A stretch of DNA of 64,000 bases. It comes from Beroe forskalii (taxonomy: Eukaryota > Ctenophora > Nuda > Beroida > Beroidae). The notes under the pieces were generated by a model. The model did not search any database. It saw only the letters and a list, made by a program, of their open reading frames with translations, and was not told the origin of the DNA. Shown piece after piece: positions 34,541-47,400 of the stretch. The stretch covers positions 372,001-436,000 of the forward strand of contig WFMF01000016.1 in assembly GCA_011033025.1 (NCBI GenBank), written 5' to 3'. A program made the translations under genes and the position numbers. Positions within the stretch are counted from its first letter, which is position 1. Each line of letters starts with the position of its first letter.

Positions 34541-37500
34541 TTTCCAGGGTAATGTCGAGGAAGGTTTGCGAAGCGGACAATCCGTTCTCATTGCTGCTTC
34601 CATTCGTGTACTGATGTGTCTTACACAGTTGGATGAAATACTTGGCATACCACGACTTCCTTGTGTCATCCATCACCTCTGAAGGGAGAAAAAAGTGGTG
34701 CGATGTCATTTACCAAACACAAAAGTTATCAAAGTTTGCTCAAAACTGGATCCAGCTCAAATTAACGTGCTATATTTTCTTGGCTCTTGAAGAACGTTTC
34801 AGTTATCATTTCGGAATATCTATGAAAGTCCGCACATACCATTCAAATGGAGACCGATCCTGCCGATAAGCTTAGCAATGGTTACCAGAGCCATGGTTGG
34901 TTTGTCGGAGACAGCCTGATCCATGTAGGACCAAACTGTAGGGGCGATGCTCTGTCCTATCACTTCTGGAAAACGTGTTATGGGAATTTAGGAGAAATGT
35001 GGACATGGTTACTATCATATTTTCTATTCGTAAATTTTTGCAGGTAGAGAAATCAAGATTGATAATTTTTGAGATTTTGAATGAAAATAATGATAACAAT
35101 TACAGATATCAACAAGGACATTTACAGAACTTAATAGCAGTGTCTCTCACTTACCTTTTGTTAACGAGGGACAGATATCAACCAGGACGGTAATAGCAGT
35201 GTTTCTCACTTGGACCTCCTCGTCTTGTAACAACTCGTGAATCTCCGGTAGGATTAGCTTCACAGTATTTTCGACACTGCAAGAGGGAAGACTTTATTTA
35301 TGTTCCGAATTTAAAGACCGCCGTATACCATCTCGTAATATAACAAATCTTTTTTTTGATGTCATAAATAATTTAAAAAAAGATAAACATTGATTTCATA
35401 CTTCTCCTCCACAGCTTTTTCGACTTAATCGACCCACGTGAAAGCATACAGACAGCTGACTGCTGAATGATGCTTGATTTGAAATCATATGGCAGTCAAA
35501 GTCAGATTGAATAAGACTTTGAGGCTTAAAGCATCCAATTGTCTTTTCAAACGCTGGTCGTTTTCAATTTAATTGCTGTTTTCAGCTAGTTTGGTTGATG
35601 TCACCAATTCACCACTTTAAACCACAATAATGACATCACTCATAATTGACTACTTCTGATTCACAACCAACAGTACCACGAGATGACAGGCCATCACGCC
35701 TTTGTTATCTCAGTTATAAAATAGACATTTCTAGACGACTGCCAGACGTCAACTGTTTTCATTTTGATGCTGTTTATGTCAGTTTCGACATGATCCTTAT
35801 TTTACTTATGATGGTGGTAGCTCAAGCTCAGGCCAAAGGGAAGTTCTATCTAATCAATCAGAATGGATATAACAACAACAATAGGAGTGGCTTACTGATG
35901 GCAGAAAATATTGGATCTTCACGGGTGAATAAGATAGTTGTCAGTATGATCCACTTTGTTGTAATTTCTAAAATTTTCAATTTATCAAAATGAATCATTG
36001 CATGTAAAATTAGCTCCAATAGTTTCACTTTGTAGTGATTTTAATTTTGAATTTCACAGACCGGCGCAGTCTGTGGTGAATACTATTTCAACAACAAGGC
36101 AGCCACTGTTATCTGCAGAGAAATGGGACAAAAAGGATATGTTTCTTGGAAGATAGATGGCAACTGGGGATACAGAACAGTGGTGCTGAATAATGTCAAC
36201 TGCAACGATGATACAGCACCTTTTTCAAATTGCACATACTCAACTCAGTCTAGTTCAGACTGCTACTATCGCTATAACTACCGCTATAACTACTACTATG
36301 TATACCTCGAATGTTCAGGTGAGTTTTCTTCTCACTATCTAACTATAAACTATTGCTGTCATTGCCATCGACATTAGACATTGAAAATAACTGCAATATG
36401 AAGATGGTTGATTCAACGATTCATCAGAGGCCGCAGCTCTCGATTGAAACTATCAACTTTCTTACTCTTTCATTTTTCATAATTTTCCTAATAAATCGAT
36501 ATAACCCGGGAAAACTTCAAGGGAAAAGGATCCCTGATAAGCTCAATTATGACACTAAAACAATCTTTTCTTTCAGCCGACTGCCGTGAAAACTATTACA
36601 AATCATCAGACAGTTGCATTCCATGTCCCCAAGGCAGCAGCTCAAAAGCTGGTTCTACTTCCTGCACCTGCCATGCAGGAAAGTTTTTGAACACCACTGA
36701 TAACCGCTGTGAGGACTGTAAACCTGGCTACTACAGCTATCCGAATGCACCAACTTGCATCAAATGCCCTTCAGGAACCAACTCTACCAAAGGCTCTTCC
36801 TTCTGTGAGTGTCCCCCGGGTCTCTACTTCTCACAGGGTCACTGCAAGAAGTGTCCCTCTGACCAGTACAGCAATGGCAACACTACGGTTTGTACGGCGT
36901 GTCCCCCTGGGTCACGGAGTGTCCCCGGGTCACAGGTGTGCAACTGTTCCGGGGACTGTATTGGAGTAACGAAACATGCCACACTTGTCCAGATAACTAC
37001 TACAGCTACACAGGCAGTACAAACTGCACTGCTTGTCCAGGCAACTACACTTCAGCCACCTACCAAGCATTCTGTACCTGTCACCCTAGATTCTACTGGA
37101 ACACAACGATGGAACAATTGTCTACAGTGCCCCATCAACCACTACAACTCCAATCTAACCAGACCTTGTGTCGCCCCTGCCCCACTCATTCCACCTCAGT
37201 GGTTGGGTCGGAGACTTGTAACTGTAGTGCAGGGTACAAACTGACACATCCTGATCTGTGTGAGATGTGTCCAGAGAACACTGTTAGTGGTGAGGGGGCA
37301 ACAGAGTGTGTCCAGTGTCCCCACTTTAAAGCAGCAGCCCCTGGATCAGAATTCTGTTACAGGTACTTTAATATTTAGTTGATCTTAGTTTCTCTATCAC
37401 CATTAGCGTTAGTAGGTATTTGAAGTAACTTATTTTGCAATTTTAAAGTTGGTGTTTGACATAACCTCATTCAGGATTCTGACTTTGCAAATCAATTTTC

Positions 37501-40500
37501 TGAGCAGAAAATTGATTCTTAAAGTCCGAATCAGAAGCTTCTGATCCAATGATCTAACGGTTTCTGATCTTATGGTTTCTGATCCTACGGTTTCTGAGAG
37601 CGAGTAAAAGGAAAATACAGAAATAATATGAAATCTCCATCGCAGGTGCACTCTAGGACAGTACTGGACAAACCACACCTGTGTCTCGTGCCCTGACCAA
37701 CCTCTATGGGGACGGAGTCCACTGTCTGCAGTGTCCCCCCGGATTAAGTGTAGACAGTGGGTTCTGCTACAAAGTGGCAGATCCAGACGACCTGTCTGCG
37801 GTCATGGCTCCCCTCAGTAGCACAGACAGTGGTCTTACCGCATGGTGTGCTATCTTGACAGTGGCTCTCTTGGTGGGAGTGGTGTTTGGGTTCAGGAGGG
37901 AAATTCAGCAGGGTGGGCAGAGTCTGGTGAACATGATGAAGAATCGCCGGAGAATGAAGGAGGAGAAGAAAACAGGAGGGAAGACTGATGGGGCTCTAAG
38001 GTTTAAAAACCGGTGTACTTTGGAGTTAAACACAGCCCCAGATGAGTCTAAAGGAGCAGGATGAAAAGGAGAATGATCCGTTGGATGACGGAAATGGTTC
38101 CAAGAAATGTCAAGAGAATGAAGAGTCGTATGAGGAACTTGATTTTCATCAAGACACTTGAGATTGAGAAAAAATAATTATTTTGATCTCGTAATTCCTT
38201 CTTTTGAATGATGAACATGGACCTTAGCGCACAAATGTTCGATTGAGAGTGACATTTTTCGAAGTTTCGTTCATTTCATGCGAATGCGTTATAAAATATG
38301 TTGAACCTACAGTAATGTTTTGATAAATTGACTTATATTTTTGATGAACTTTTGTTCTATTTTATCCAACGACTTTTTATATAAAAAGCAGCTAAATTTG
38401 ATATGGTCATTTCGAGGGTACAAATTTGAATAAACAGTACATCAATGCGTCTCAACAAGACACATGAAAAATTTTACATGAATATCTGGGGGTGAATCTG
38501 GGACATTTGGATATTTCTAAGTTTTTACGGACCCGAATGGTTTGGACAAGTCGACCAGCTGGCGGCACATGGCACTCCGTACGTCGTAGTCTATGTCCTG
38601 ACAAAGCATCTTTATCGTCGGACAGATCTCACTCTCTACCTGAAACGTTCTCAATCAAAGGTCTCAAAAATCAAAATTTCATCTCATCTTTTGCGAATTT
38701 TACCATTCAGTAAGTGTGGATAATTAAACTTGAACAGGAGTTCTAAATTACCACAAACATTAAAAACATCATGAAAGAAGCGCTACAATACCACAAAAAT
38801 AATAAATGCTTTCATCTAGAAATTTCTGAAAATACGATAGAAAGAAAGAAGTAAAGCTCTTTGAGACATCATTCAGTCATAAGATGGTCGATGCATGATA
38901 TAATTCAATATTTGGAACGGGTTAAAATTTTTCCCATATTTGAGACGGTTTGAGAAAAATTAAATAGTCTATATAATATAATAGTTCCTCAGAACACGCT
39001 TTTCATCCAATCAAAAATCTCACGTTATGTGTATAGGGCATATATTTTGTTAATTGCCAGAGCAACCTATGTAGGTTCTTAGATTAACATTTTGTAATAC
39101 ATTTAAGTATTTATATAACAATAATTAAACTGGTGCACACATTCAATTAACAGGCCCACGTTTTATAACGCCCGTGTGTTATAAAACACCGAGAGCTGTT
39201 AATCGGCGGTGTGGCGTCATCAATTCACTACATTAAACTTTGATAATGACGTCACTCTAAACAGCTTACTAGCTGATCGCAACCCATAGGGGTACCTGTG
39301 CCATATCAAGTTTCAGACAAAGAGCTGTAATCAACTGGGAGCAGGCTATTCTCGAGGATGTTTTCTGCGATAAGTTACCTGAAAATTGATGTTTTATTAG
39401 CTGTGAGCAACGTCTGGAACTTTGGTACTGGGTTATGAATTTGACTTACAGAGTCAAATTCCGAGATGTTTCTAGAGATTAGAAATAACATAATATTGGG
39501 ACAATGGCGACTAAACTAGCATAATATTATGTATGCATCATATTTTAGAGGAAGAATGTAAGAAATTGGCAACGTAGAGTTTCTACCAAACATCTCTGAA
39601 AAAAATGTTAAAAATAAGGGTGAATAGGTAATACTAATAGAAATACTAGAATGTATGATATGAAAGTAACCTTTAGCTAAGACCATCTTGATCATGTTAG
39701 TCTTAGTAATCTGTTCCTCTGCAGCTGTGTCAATGTAAGTTACCAGGGCATCAAGCCACGTGCTCTCAACCTCGGCTTCATGGGTAGACAGGTGTGTCTG
39801 GGGGGTTACAAGTTGTCAGAACGTGTGTGTGTGTGTGTGTGTGTGTCTGGGGGGTTACAAGTCGTCAGAACGTTTGTTTGTGTGTGTGAGGGGGGTTACA
39901 AGTTGTCAGAATGTGTGTTTGTGTGTGTCTGGGGGGTTACAAGTTGCTAGAACGTGTGTTTGTGGCTTGGAAGGGAAAATAAGGAGAGGGATATTCTCCT
40001 AACCTTCATGGTTTGAATAAAAAGCCTCGAAATATCCGGGCCATAAGATGTATGTTGTACGTATGTACGAAGAACATGGTGTCAGAGCAGTTGATTTACC
40101 CATATTAGAGGGATGATGTGAGCAGATAGCTGGTCATCAGGCAGTATATCGGTGGAGGACAACGTTTTGACGCACTGAAAACAGGTGTTGAATTCATTAA
40201 TTTTAGTTTTATTAACTAGTAAACTTTGAGTACAAACACTCAAACAGAGCTTCCATATTTTCAACAGCGACATCAACGAGATACAGATAACGATGTAGGT
40301 ACCAACTAACCTTCCCACAAGCAATCAATAGGTCGGTTGATGTCGTTGCGTCTACCATTTCCTGAAATGAGAGTGATATTTCAATGATTTTATCCAAAAA
40401 TTACTAGAATAGCATTTTAGATATTTACTCTTTAAAATTTCTCCATTATCTGAATGATCACATAAAGTTTCTTTTGAAGTTTTAATAAGGGGTGCAGAAA

Positions 40501-42636
40501 TAGGTCAAAATTTTACATTTACACATTTAATAACTTCTGTGATGTGGAGTTGTGCAAGGTATATTATGGCCTAGTAGAAGCTTTCATTGTTGAAACTTGA
40601 AGCGTCATTAGAGTATTAAAAAGTAGTACTGTTCATTAGACGAACTGCTACATACGACAAAAACAATCAAGTTTTCGTGTGAAATTTTATCGAGATATGC
40701 AGGATTGCTTGGTACCTGTATTTTACAGCAAGCATCATTTAAGAGTCTGTAATTATCATATCATGGCGTTCGAGAATGATGGATGCAAGCTTGGAAGAGT
40801 CTTGTATTATTTCTTTGGAACTTAGGAAGGTAAATTTCTGAAAATGTATATCCTATTCTTGCATAGGTTCTTTTATTCATAAATTACCATAAGTTAGAAA
40901 TGTATGATTGCATGAATGAAAGAAACTTGCCACAAATTTGGGGAGCAACTCAGGAATAGCTTCAGGTTCTCCTCGAAGCAGATTTGGCAGATTATTTGCC
41001 AGGCTGATCTTTTGTGATTCCTGACCATCACTGAAAGGTGTTTTTCAATAATAACATTTTTAAACATTGGGATCAGACCCTGTGCACAATGTAGAGGAGA
41101 CAATAAGTAGACCATGCAATTTAAATGTCATAAACCAAATTTGACTATTACAGTATTGCACTATTGCACTTATTATATGATTTCAGGCATATATAATTCC
41201 AACTAGGATTCATTCACATTTAAATTCAAAAGTGTTCTCCATTTTGCCATTTATTCTTATTCAAAATAGATTTACTGATTTAATAACAAATGAATTGTTT
41301 TGTTGCTGAGAGCCCTACTGTGCATTCATGTCTTTATATTTCTAAAATTTTCCATTCTATAACACACTGAGTGCATTAAGGATCATACAATATTACCTGA
41401 ATATTAATAAAGCTCTATCTTTTTCACAGAGGGATTCATCAAATCTGAGCTTTTCTATATCCTCTGCAGTCTGGAAAAAGGTTATGTCATTTTAAAGGTG
41501 GTTCATGCCCTTATTATAAGGAAAACATGTTTCAGGTTTCTGAGTAATGGTTTACCCTCAAACCCACTGGTGCCGCCATGGTGCCGTGCCTATGTCAAAA
41601 GTGGGCCCAAAATGGGCACATTTATTCTAAAGCGACTTGGATGGGATCTAAGGTGTTCAATTGATCAATAATGGTCCTCTGAGTTACCATATTATTATTA
41701 TATTATTATAAGAGACAGTAGGCTTACTAAAGCCTCCGTAGTGCCCCCAACCCCACGGATTTGGAGGACATATATGCACAACCATACCCTTCAAGAAACC
41801 TGGGTGGGCATGTATCCATTCAGGTAACGTACTATTTCAGAAACTTGTTTTCCAAAGTACAATCTCTCCCCCTAGCATAGCTCTAGGGTAGAGGTCTGAG
41901 AAGTTGAAGAAGTCAGCCGACCCTGTAGTGATTTGCTAGAAGTTAAAACAGTGTCATGAAGCTGTTAGGTGCTGCTACGCGTTGCAACATGTTACCATAA
42001 AAATTTGAAGTTGATATGTCAAAAAATGGCCAACTTATGGCTGAAAAATGTATGCCCATATATGGGCATACAATATCAATACATGAAACTAGACAAAATT
42101 CCTAAGAAACAAATAGAGCGCATTCTTGATTACTTGATTTAGGTCTTCAAAAAAATTGGCCCCAAAAGTGTAAAATTTTGCCAAAATTTCAGCAGTGGGT
42201 CTGGGGTTCCAAACCTGGCCAAGAAGTTGGCCCACAGAGTGTATCTCTTCAGTCAACCATTATCTCAGAAACTTGTTTTCGAAAGAAATGGCTTGAACCC
42301 CTCCCCCCCCCCCCTTTTTTGGATTGGAACTGAGAAATCTAAGGTTGATGTTTAGGTTCTTCCTGATAAATAACATACCTAATTTATCTGGCCCCTAATT
42401 CATCTAAAGTGAATCATTTACATGAAACATGAATACAAAATGTGTATCAGTACAATATCTTCTTTGTATAACAAATACAGTCATTTTTGTAGTCAAGTAT
42501 CAGTACAAATGTATCATTAAAAGACAAAACTTAAATCATAACATCAATCAATCTACTTACAAGTAATCCCTTGGTGCAGGTCTTTTCAAACTCAACTTCT
42601 TCATCATCAAGCCAATTCAGTGATTGAATCATATAA
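34541..42636 (-). CDS. PPP4R4: PPP4R4-like HEAT-repeat regulatory subunit of protein phosphatase 4 (partial, eleven exons)
   Basis: HEAT-repeat regulator that in vertebrates binds the PP4 catalytic subunit. Minus-strand exons: 42636-42561, 41470-41397, 41030-40931, 40361-40311, 40174-40100, 39797-39671, 39378-39296, 38639-38533, 35276-35155, 34965-34840, 34678-about 34541. All joined phases agree. The order of segments follows the PPP4R4 N-terminal half: LTAEDIEKLRFDESLCEKD, SLANNLPNLLRGEPEAIPE, EVESTWLDALVTYID, SQKTSSRIACSQLITALCL, IKMLCQDIDYDVRSAMCRQL, LILPEIHELLQDEEVQVRN, and FIQLCKTHQY. CQD-(V/I)-x-Y-(E/D)-VRS-xMCRQL is the clearest match. First exon(s) above 42636 and the C-terminal exons below 34541 were not found. 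The intron 38532-35277 contains the SRCR receptor gene on the other strand. Orthology is from remembered family sequence, so confirmation needs alignment. Confidence 0.88.
35155..35276 (-). CDS. PPP4R4: PPP4R4 exon with its 5' splice site inside a local duplication
   Basis: Reads VENTVKLILPEIHELLQD... to VLVDICPSLTK. The exon's 3' part (CAAGTGAGAAACACTGCTAT, then GTTGATATCTGT) recurs just downstream in the intron as GTAAGTGAGAGACACTGCTA and GTTGATATCTGT. The functional donor GTAAGTGAGA is therefore the duplicated counterpart of the exonic CCAAGTGAGA. Confidence 0.85.
35790..38161 (+). CDS. SRCR domain / GCC2-GCC3 cysteine-repeat transmembrane receptor (frame breaks; possible pseudogene)
   Basis: Exons 35790-35924, 36060-36318, 36577-37362, 37646-38161, in agreeing phases. 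Exon 1 gives a signal peptide (MILILLMMVVAQAQA) and exons 1-2 one scavenger-receptor cysteine-rich domain (AVCGEYYFNNKAATVICREM...VYLECSG). Exon 3 encodes a series of ephrin-receptor/TNFR-like cysteine repeats (CPQGSSSKAGSTSCTC, CEDCKPGYYSY, CPSGTNSTKGSSFCECPPG). Exon 4 ends the repeats, then a membrane helix (AWCAILTVALLVGVVFGF), a basic stop-transfer segment and an acidic tail with NEESYEELDF, a YxxL motif. Single-base frame breaks at about 36950 (G4), 37095, 37165, 37705 and 38052; coding continues on both sides of each. Either a young pseudogene, a sequence-error cluster, or an assembled paralogue mix. It lies inside an intron of the antisense PPP4R4 gene. Ligand unknown. Confidence 0.8.
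38429..38434 (+). promoter_or_regulatory. Possible polyadenylation signal of the SRCR receptor gene
   Basis: AATAAA about 270 bases after the stop at 38161, in AT-rich sequence and before the next PPP4R4 exon at 38533. Position is plausible; no other support. Confidence 0.35.
39671..39797 (-). CDS. PPP4R4: PPP4R4 exon beside a splice-acceptor repeat
   Basis: Phase-0 start after CCCCCCAG: THLSTHEAEVESTWLDALV... to MVLAKG, one base left over at a GTTACT donor. The acceptor and its first six bases (ACACAC) are copied several times in the array immediately upstream (39798-39980). Confidence 0.85.
39798..39985 (-). repeat. Short GT-rich minisatellite containing copies of a PPP4R4 splice acceptor
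   Basis: Four units of 41-50 bp, each with (GT)n plus CTGGGGGGTTACAAGTTGTC on the + strand. On the gene strand each unit reads TTGTAACCCCCCAG/ACACAC, identical to the real acceptor of the exon at 39797. CAG is kept at 39849-39847 and 39931-39929 and lost in one unit (near 39889). Confidence 0.9.
40931..41030 (-). CDS. PPP4R4: PPP4R4 exon with a GC-AG intron
   Basis: The exon starts after TTTCAG and reads SDGQESQKISLANNLPNLL... to LLPKFV, in phase with neighbours on both sides. Its 5' splice site reads GTG/GCAAGT: a consensus GC donor. A GT three bases earlier (TTT/GTGGCA) is in the same phase but a poor match. Confidence 0.75.
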
Positions 42637-44437
42637 CTAAGATCATAAAAGGTTATAGAAAACTGCCACTATAATGTATCTCAGACAGGAGTTTAACATA
42701 TCACTGACACTCAACAGCAGTTTAATGTGATGTCTGCATAGTTTTTCATATCATTGACATCAGTCTGAATATCACTGATGAAAGTCTGGCATATCACTGA
42801 CACCAGTCTGACATATAACTAACACCAGTCTGATGTATCACTGACACCCAACTGATGATTCAGTGTTTCAATGAAATATCATTGAAACCTATCATGAAAA
42901 TTTCCAAAAAATAAAGAATGATTCCTTCAAGACATCAATCTGCAAGACTCTTCTCCAACTCTGTACTCCAACATGGCCCCTTAACACAATGTTGAGCACT
43001 TAGATCAATGTGTTGAGCAGCAAGATACAAATGAATCACATCACGATGCAGGTATCATCAGTCCAATACCCACTCAGCTTTTGGGGTGTTCTAATTGTGA
43101 AAATAAAATAAAATAAAATAAAATCAACACTCTGACTCAAATTGATGGATAAAAACACTCTGACTCTGTTTGAAATGATTGATCATTGCAGTGAAACACA
43201 TAAATCTCAACAACACAATCAAACCCACGATGCACTATGACCCACTACAATACTGACACTTTCAAAATAAAACAGCGCTTTTTCTGGTTAGATCCTGCTG
43301 CTCTCAACATTGCATTACCTAAAGGATCATGTTGGTGTTCAAGTACGGAGTGGAGAAAAGTCTTGCAGAATGATGTCTTGAGGAAAGATTTCTTTTTAAT
43401 TCAAATATACAGCTTTCCCAGGTTAATCAGGAACTCCACATAGCTATAGTGTTATACAGTTACACAACATCATTTCATTTAACAATTTCCATGTGATCTG
43501 ATGAGGCCAAGGTACTTTATGAGGCACTCTCCAAGTGTGACTTAAATCTATTTGTTGCCCTTATCAGGACCAGATTGCTAAACACGTATATCCCGTAGGG
43601 AAGCGCGCGGCGCGTACACACACCTATGCGGGCTTAGGAAGGACCAGAGGACCCTGGTTTCGCACACAGAGTGCGCGGCGTCTTTGTTAGGGGAATGAAC
43701 AGGAGCATACGTGTTTATCAAAAAAAGGCAAACTTGGAGGGTACTAGTGGAAAAGGCGAGGCTTCACTTAACCAGGGCAAAGGCGAAACGAACACTGAAC
43801 AGTGCACACGCACACGTCAGAGGGTAGGGCGCGCGGCTGCCCCAACCAGGACCCTGGTTTCGCACACTGAGTGTGCGTCGCTACGCCCCTGGTTAGGGGA
43901 AGCCTAGCTGTTGTCGTACGATGTATGACCCGCTGACGCCAGCCGCGAAGCGGCTGGCGTCAGCGCCGCGCGCGCGGCGCTGTTTCTCGAGAGGGTCTGT
44001 CAACGCCAGACAATTTTTCCTTAATGTTAATTTTCTATAGTCTATACTTAATGTGGCCTGGAAGATCCAGTTTAATGCCTAGTGAATCATAGAAACAGTC
44101 GTGTGACATTTGTTTATGTAATATCAAAATTTATTTGAATTAAAAATAAACCTTTCTTCAAGACATCAATCTGCAAGACTTTTCACCAACTCCGTACTTG
44201 AACACCAACATGATCCCTTTAGGTGATGCAATGTGGAGAGCAGTAGGCTGTAGGATCCACGTGAGTCACACCAAGATGAGTGATGTGCAGGCATCTTCAG
44301 TCCAATACCTACCTCAGCTTTCAGGGTGTTTAAATTGCAAGAGCTTTTTATGAGGTAGGCCCCCAGCAGTCACCCCTGGTACCAGGGTATAGCACTGTCA
44401 AGTGCAGTGACCACCTGCCTGAATAAAACTGAAACTT
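42637..44437. other. Repeat-rich spacer upstream of PPP4R4
   Basis: Contains an imperfect array of ACACCAGTCTGA-type units at 42700-42860, copies of a dispersed repeat at 42905-43030 and 43295-43410 (opposite orientations) and again at 44130-44340, a GC-rich block at 43565-43990 in which CCAGGACCCTGGTTTCGCAC recurs (43645 and 43848), and a CGCG palindrome at 43960-43980. No coding exon recognised; the PPP4R4 start exon may lie here. Confidence 0.5.
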
Positions 44438-47400
44438 TAGGGTGCGCCCTTTTTTCAAAGTTTTTTGGGCACAATTCTTCACTGGTAGATCTCGATGAGC
44501 TGATCACGAATATATCAAGTTTTTTGAAATTGGACAACGCCTTCCTTGTCCGCAGGGGCTTTTTGTGTTTCGTGACGTCATGTCACGTGTCATGTCACGT
44601 GACCCGTCTGCTAGTACTTTGTGCGCTGGTTGCTTCCGCGCGCGCGATTGTTATACTGTGCGCGTTCGCGGATCTGTCAGTCTGATGGCAGAGTAATTGC
44701 AGGCATTGCTTAAGCTTATGTTATAGTGGTGCTATAGGTCCAATGTGTCAATTTTTAAGCTTATAGTAATTCTGAAGACGTTCAGAAGAAACGCATGAAC
44801 TAATCGGGTTTGTTTCTTTGTTCAATACTGTAATAGGCTGATTCAGCTTAACAAATTGAGTTAAATTGACTCAAAGATGGCATCATCAAGTATGCAAGAG
44901 AGCAAAAGAATAAAAAAGAATCAAAATCATATTAGCTCAGCGGATCCGCTTAATTACCTAAGCAGATCCTTTTAGCTAAGTTATCCCGCGCTTAGCTAAG
45001 CGGATCCGCTTAGCAGATTCAATCATATTATCTAAGCGGATCCGCTTAGCTTAGCGGATCCGCTTAGGATGGAACTGTGTCATGGCAATTTTTCTGAATT
45101 TTATAATCGAAATTATTTTCAAAAAAACGGTAAGCTCTCCGCTGAGCTTAGCGGATCCGCTTAGCACTAGCAGATTCAATAATATTATTTCTAAGTATCT
45201 AAGCGGATCCGCTAAGCTTAGAGTAAGCGGATCCGCTTAGGATGTAACTGTGTCATGGCAAGAAAACGGTAAAGTGACACTTGACCCCCAACATAACATC
45301 CCCCGACACCACGCCCCCTACTTCAGTATTGTGAATCTATAGAGGAAAGCAGGGGGTCAAACGTCGCAGTTTGACGATTGGTGCAACATTTGACACCCCC
45401 GCCCCGACATAACATCCCCCGATCAATAAGCAACAATATCAAACGCACTTATCCGCGGCTTAACATCACATCCCCTCAATAGGCATAGTAAACTCCCTTG
45501 CAACTGTGCTTGGGAACGGGAGTTCAGGTGTCGCACCATCGCCCTAGCTCCCTAGTGTCAAGCAACATGAACCCTATCAATAACAAGCGCGGGATTAGAT
45601 ACCGATTGTTAACCCGGACCTAGCCCTTACTTGTGATATCAGTCTCGTTCTGCTCCATATCCCAGCATCTCTCCTGACATCCTGGAAAGTGCACGACTCT
45701 GGTCCTGGAAATTCTCGAATAATCATTCTGACTACACAACAGAGCCTTGATTTCCTCCGTCAGTCTTCGATTCGTCGATTCGATTCGTCGATTCGTCGAT
45801 TCGATTCGTCGATTTGATTCTTCGATTCGATTCGTCGATTCGATTCGTCGATTTGATTCATCGATTCGATTCGTCGATTCGATTCGTCGATTCGATTCGT
45901 CGATTCGATTCGTCGATACGATTCGTCGATACGATTCGTCGATTCGATTCGTCGATTCGATTCGTCGATTCGATTCGTCGATTCGATTCATCGATTCGAT
46001 TCGTCGATTCGATTCGTCGATTCGATTCGTCGATTCGATTCGTCGATTCGATTCGTCGATTCGATTCGTCGATTCGATTCGTCGATTCGATTCGTCGATT
46101 CGATTCGTCGATTCGATTCGTCGATTCGATTCGTCGATTCGATTCGTCGAGTCGATTCGTCGATTCGATTCGTCGATTCGATTCGTCGATTCGATTCGTC
46201 GATTCGATTCGTCGATTCGATTCGTCGATTCGATTCTACTTTCCAGGATGTCAGGAGAGATGCTGGGATATGGAGTAGACCGAGACTGCTATCACAAGTA
46301 AGGGCTATGTCTGGGTTAATAATCGGTGTCTGCGCTTGTTATTGATAGGGTTCATGTTGCTTGTCATTAGGTCGATGGTGCGACACCTGAACTCCCGTTT
46401 CAAGCACAGTTGCAAGGGAGTTTACTATGCCTATAGAGGGGATGTGATGTAAAGCCGCGGATCAGTGCGTTTGATATAGTACTTGCTTATTGATCGGGGG
46501 ATGTAATGTCGGGGCGGGGGAGTCAAATGTAGCACCAATCGTCAAACTGCGACGTTTGACCCCCTGCTTTCCTCCATAGCTCTATAGATTCACAGTACTG
46601 AAGTAGGGGGCGTGGTGTCGGGGGATGTTATGTTGGGGGTCAAGTGTCACTTTACCGTTTTCTTGCCATGACACAGTACAGTTACATCCTAAGCGGATCC
46701 GCTAAGCTAAGCGGATCCGCTTAGATAATGTGATTGAATCTGCTAGTGCTAAGCGGATCCGCTAAGCTCAGCGGATAGCTTTACCGTTTTTTGAAAATCA
46801 TCTCGATTATAAAATTCATAAAAATGGCCATTACACAGTTCCACCTTAAGCGGATCCGCTAAGCTAAGCGGATCCGCTTAGATAATATGATTAATGATTG
46901 AATCTGCTAGTGCTAAGCGGATCCGCTTAGCTAAGCGCGGGATAACTTAGCTTTGCGGATCTGCTTAACTAAGCGGATCCGCTGAGGTAATATGAGTTTT
47001 CTAAGATCATTAAATCATATTGATTCTTTTGCTCTCTCGTATACTTGATGATGCCATCTTTGAGTCAATTTAACTCAATCCGCTAAGCTGAATCAGCCTA
47101 TTACAGTATTGAACAAAGAAACAAACCCGATTAGTTCATGCGTTTCTTCTGAACGTCTTCAGTATTACTATAAGCTTTAAAAGTTGACACATTGGACCTA
47201 TAGCACCACTAAGCTTAAGCAATGCCTGCAATTACTCTGCCATCAGACTGACAGATCCGCGAACGCGCACAGTATAACAATCGCGCGCGCGGAAGCAACC
47301 AGCGCACAAAGTACTAGCAGACGGGTCACGTGACATGACACGTGACATGACGTCACGAAACACAAAAAGTCCATGCGGGCAAGGAAGGCGTTGTCCAATT

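Noticed and set aside
43671-43907. 78-codon frame in the GC-rich block
   Set aside because: Contains duplicated non-coding segments (CCAGGACCCTGGTTTCGCAC twice); no family features.
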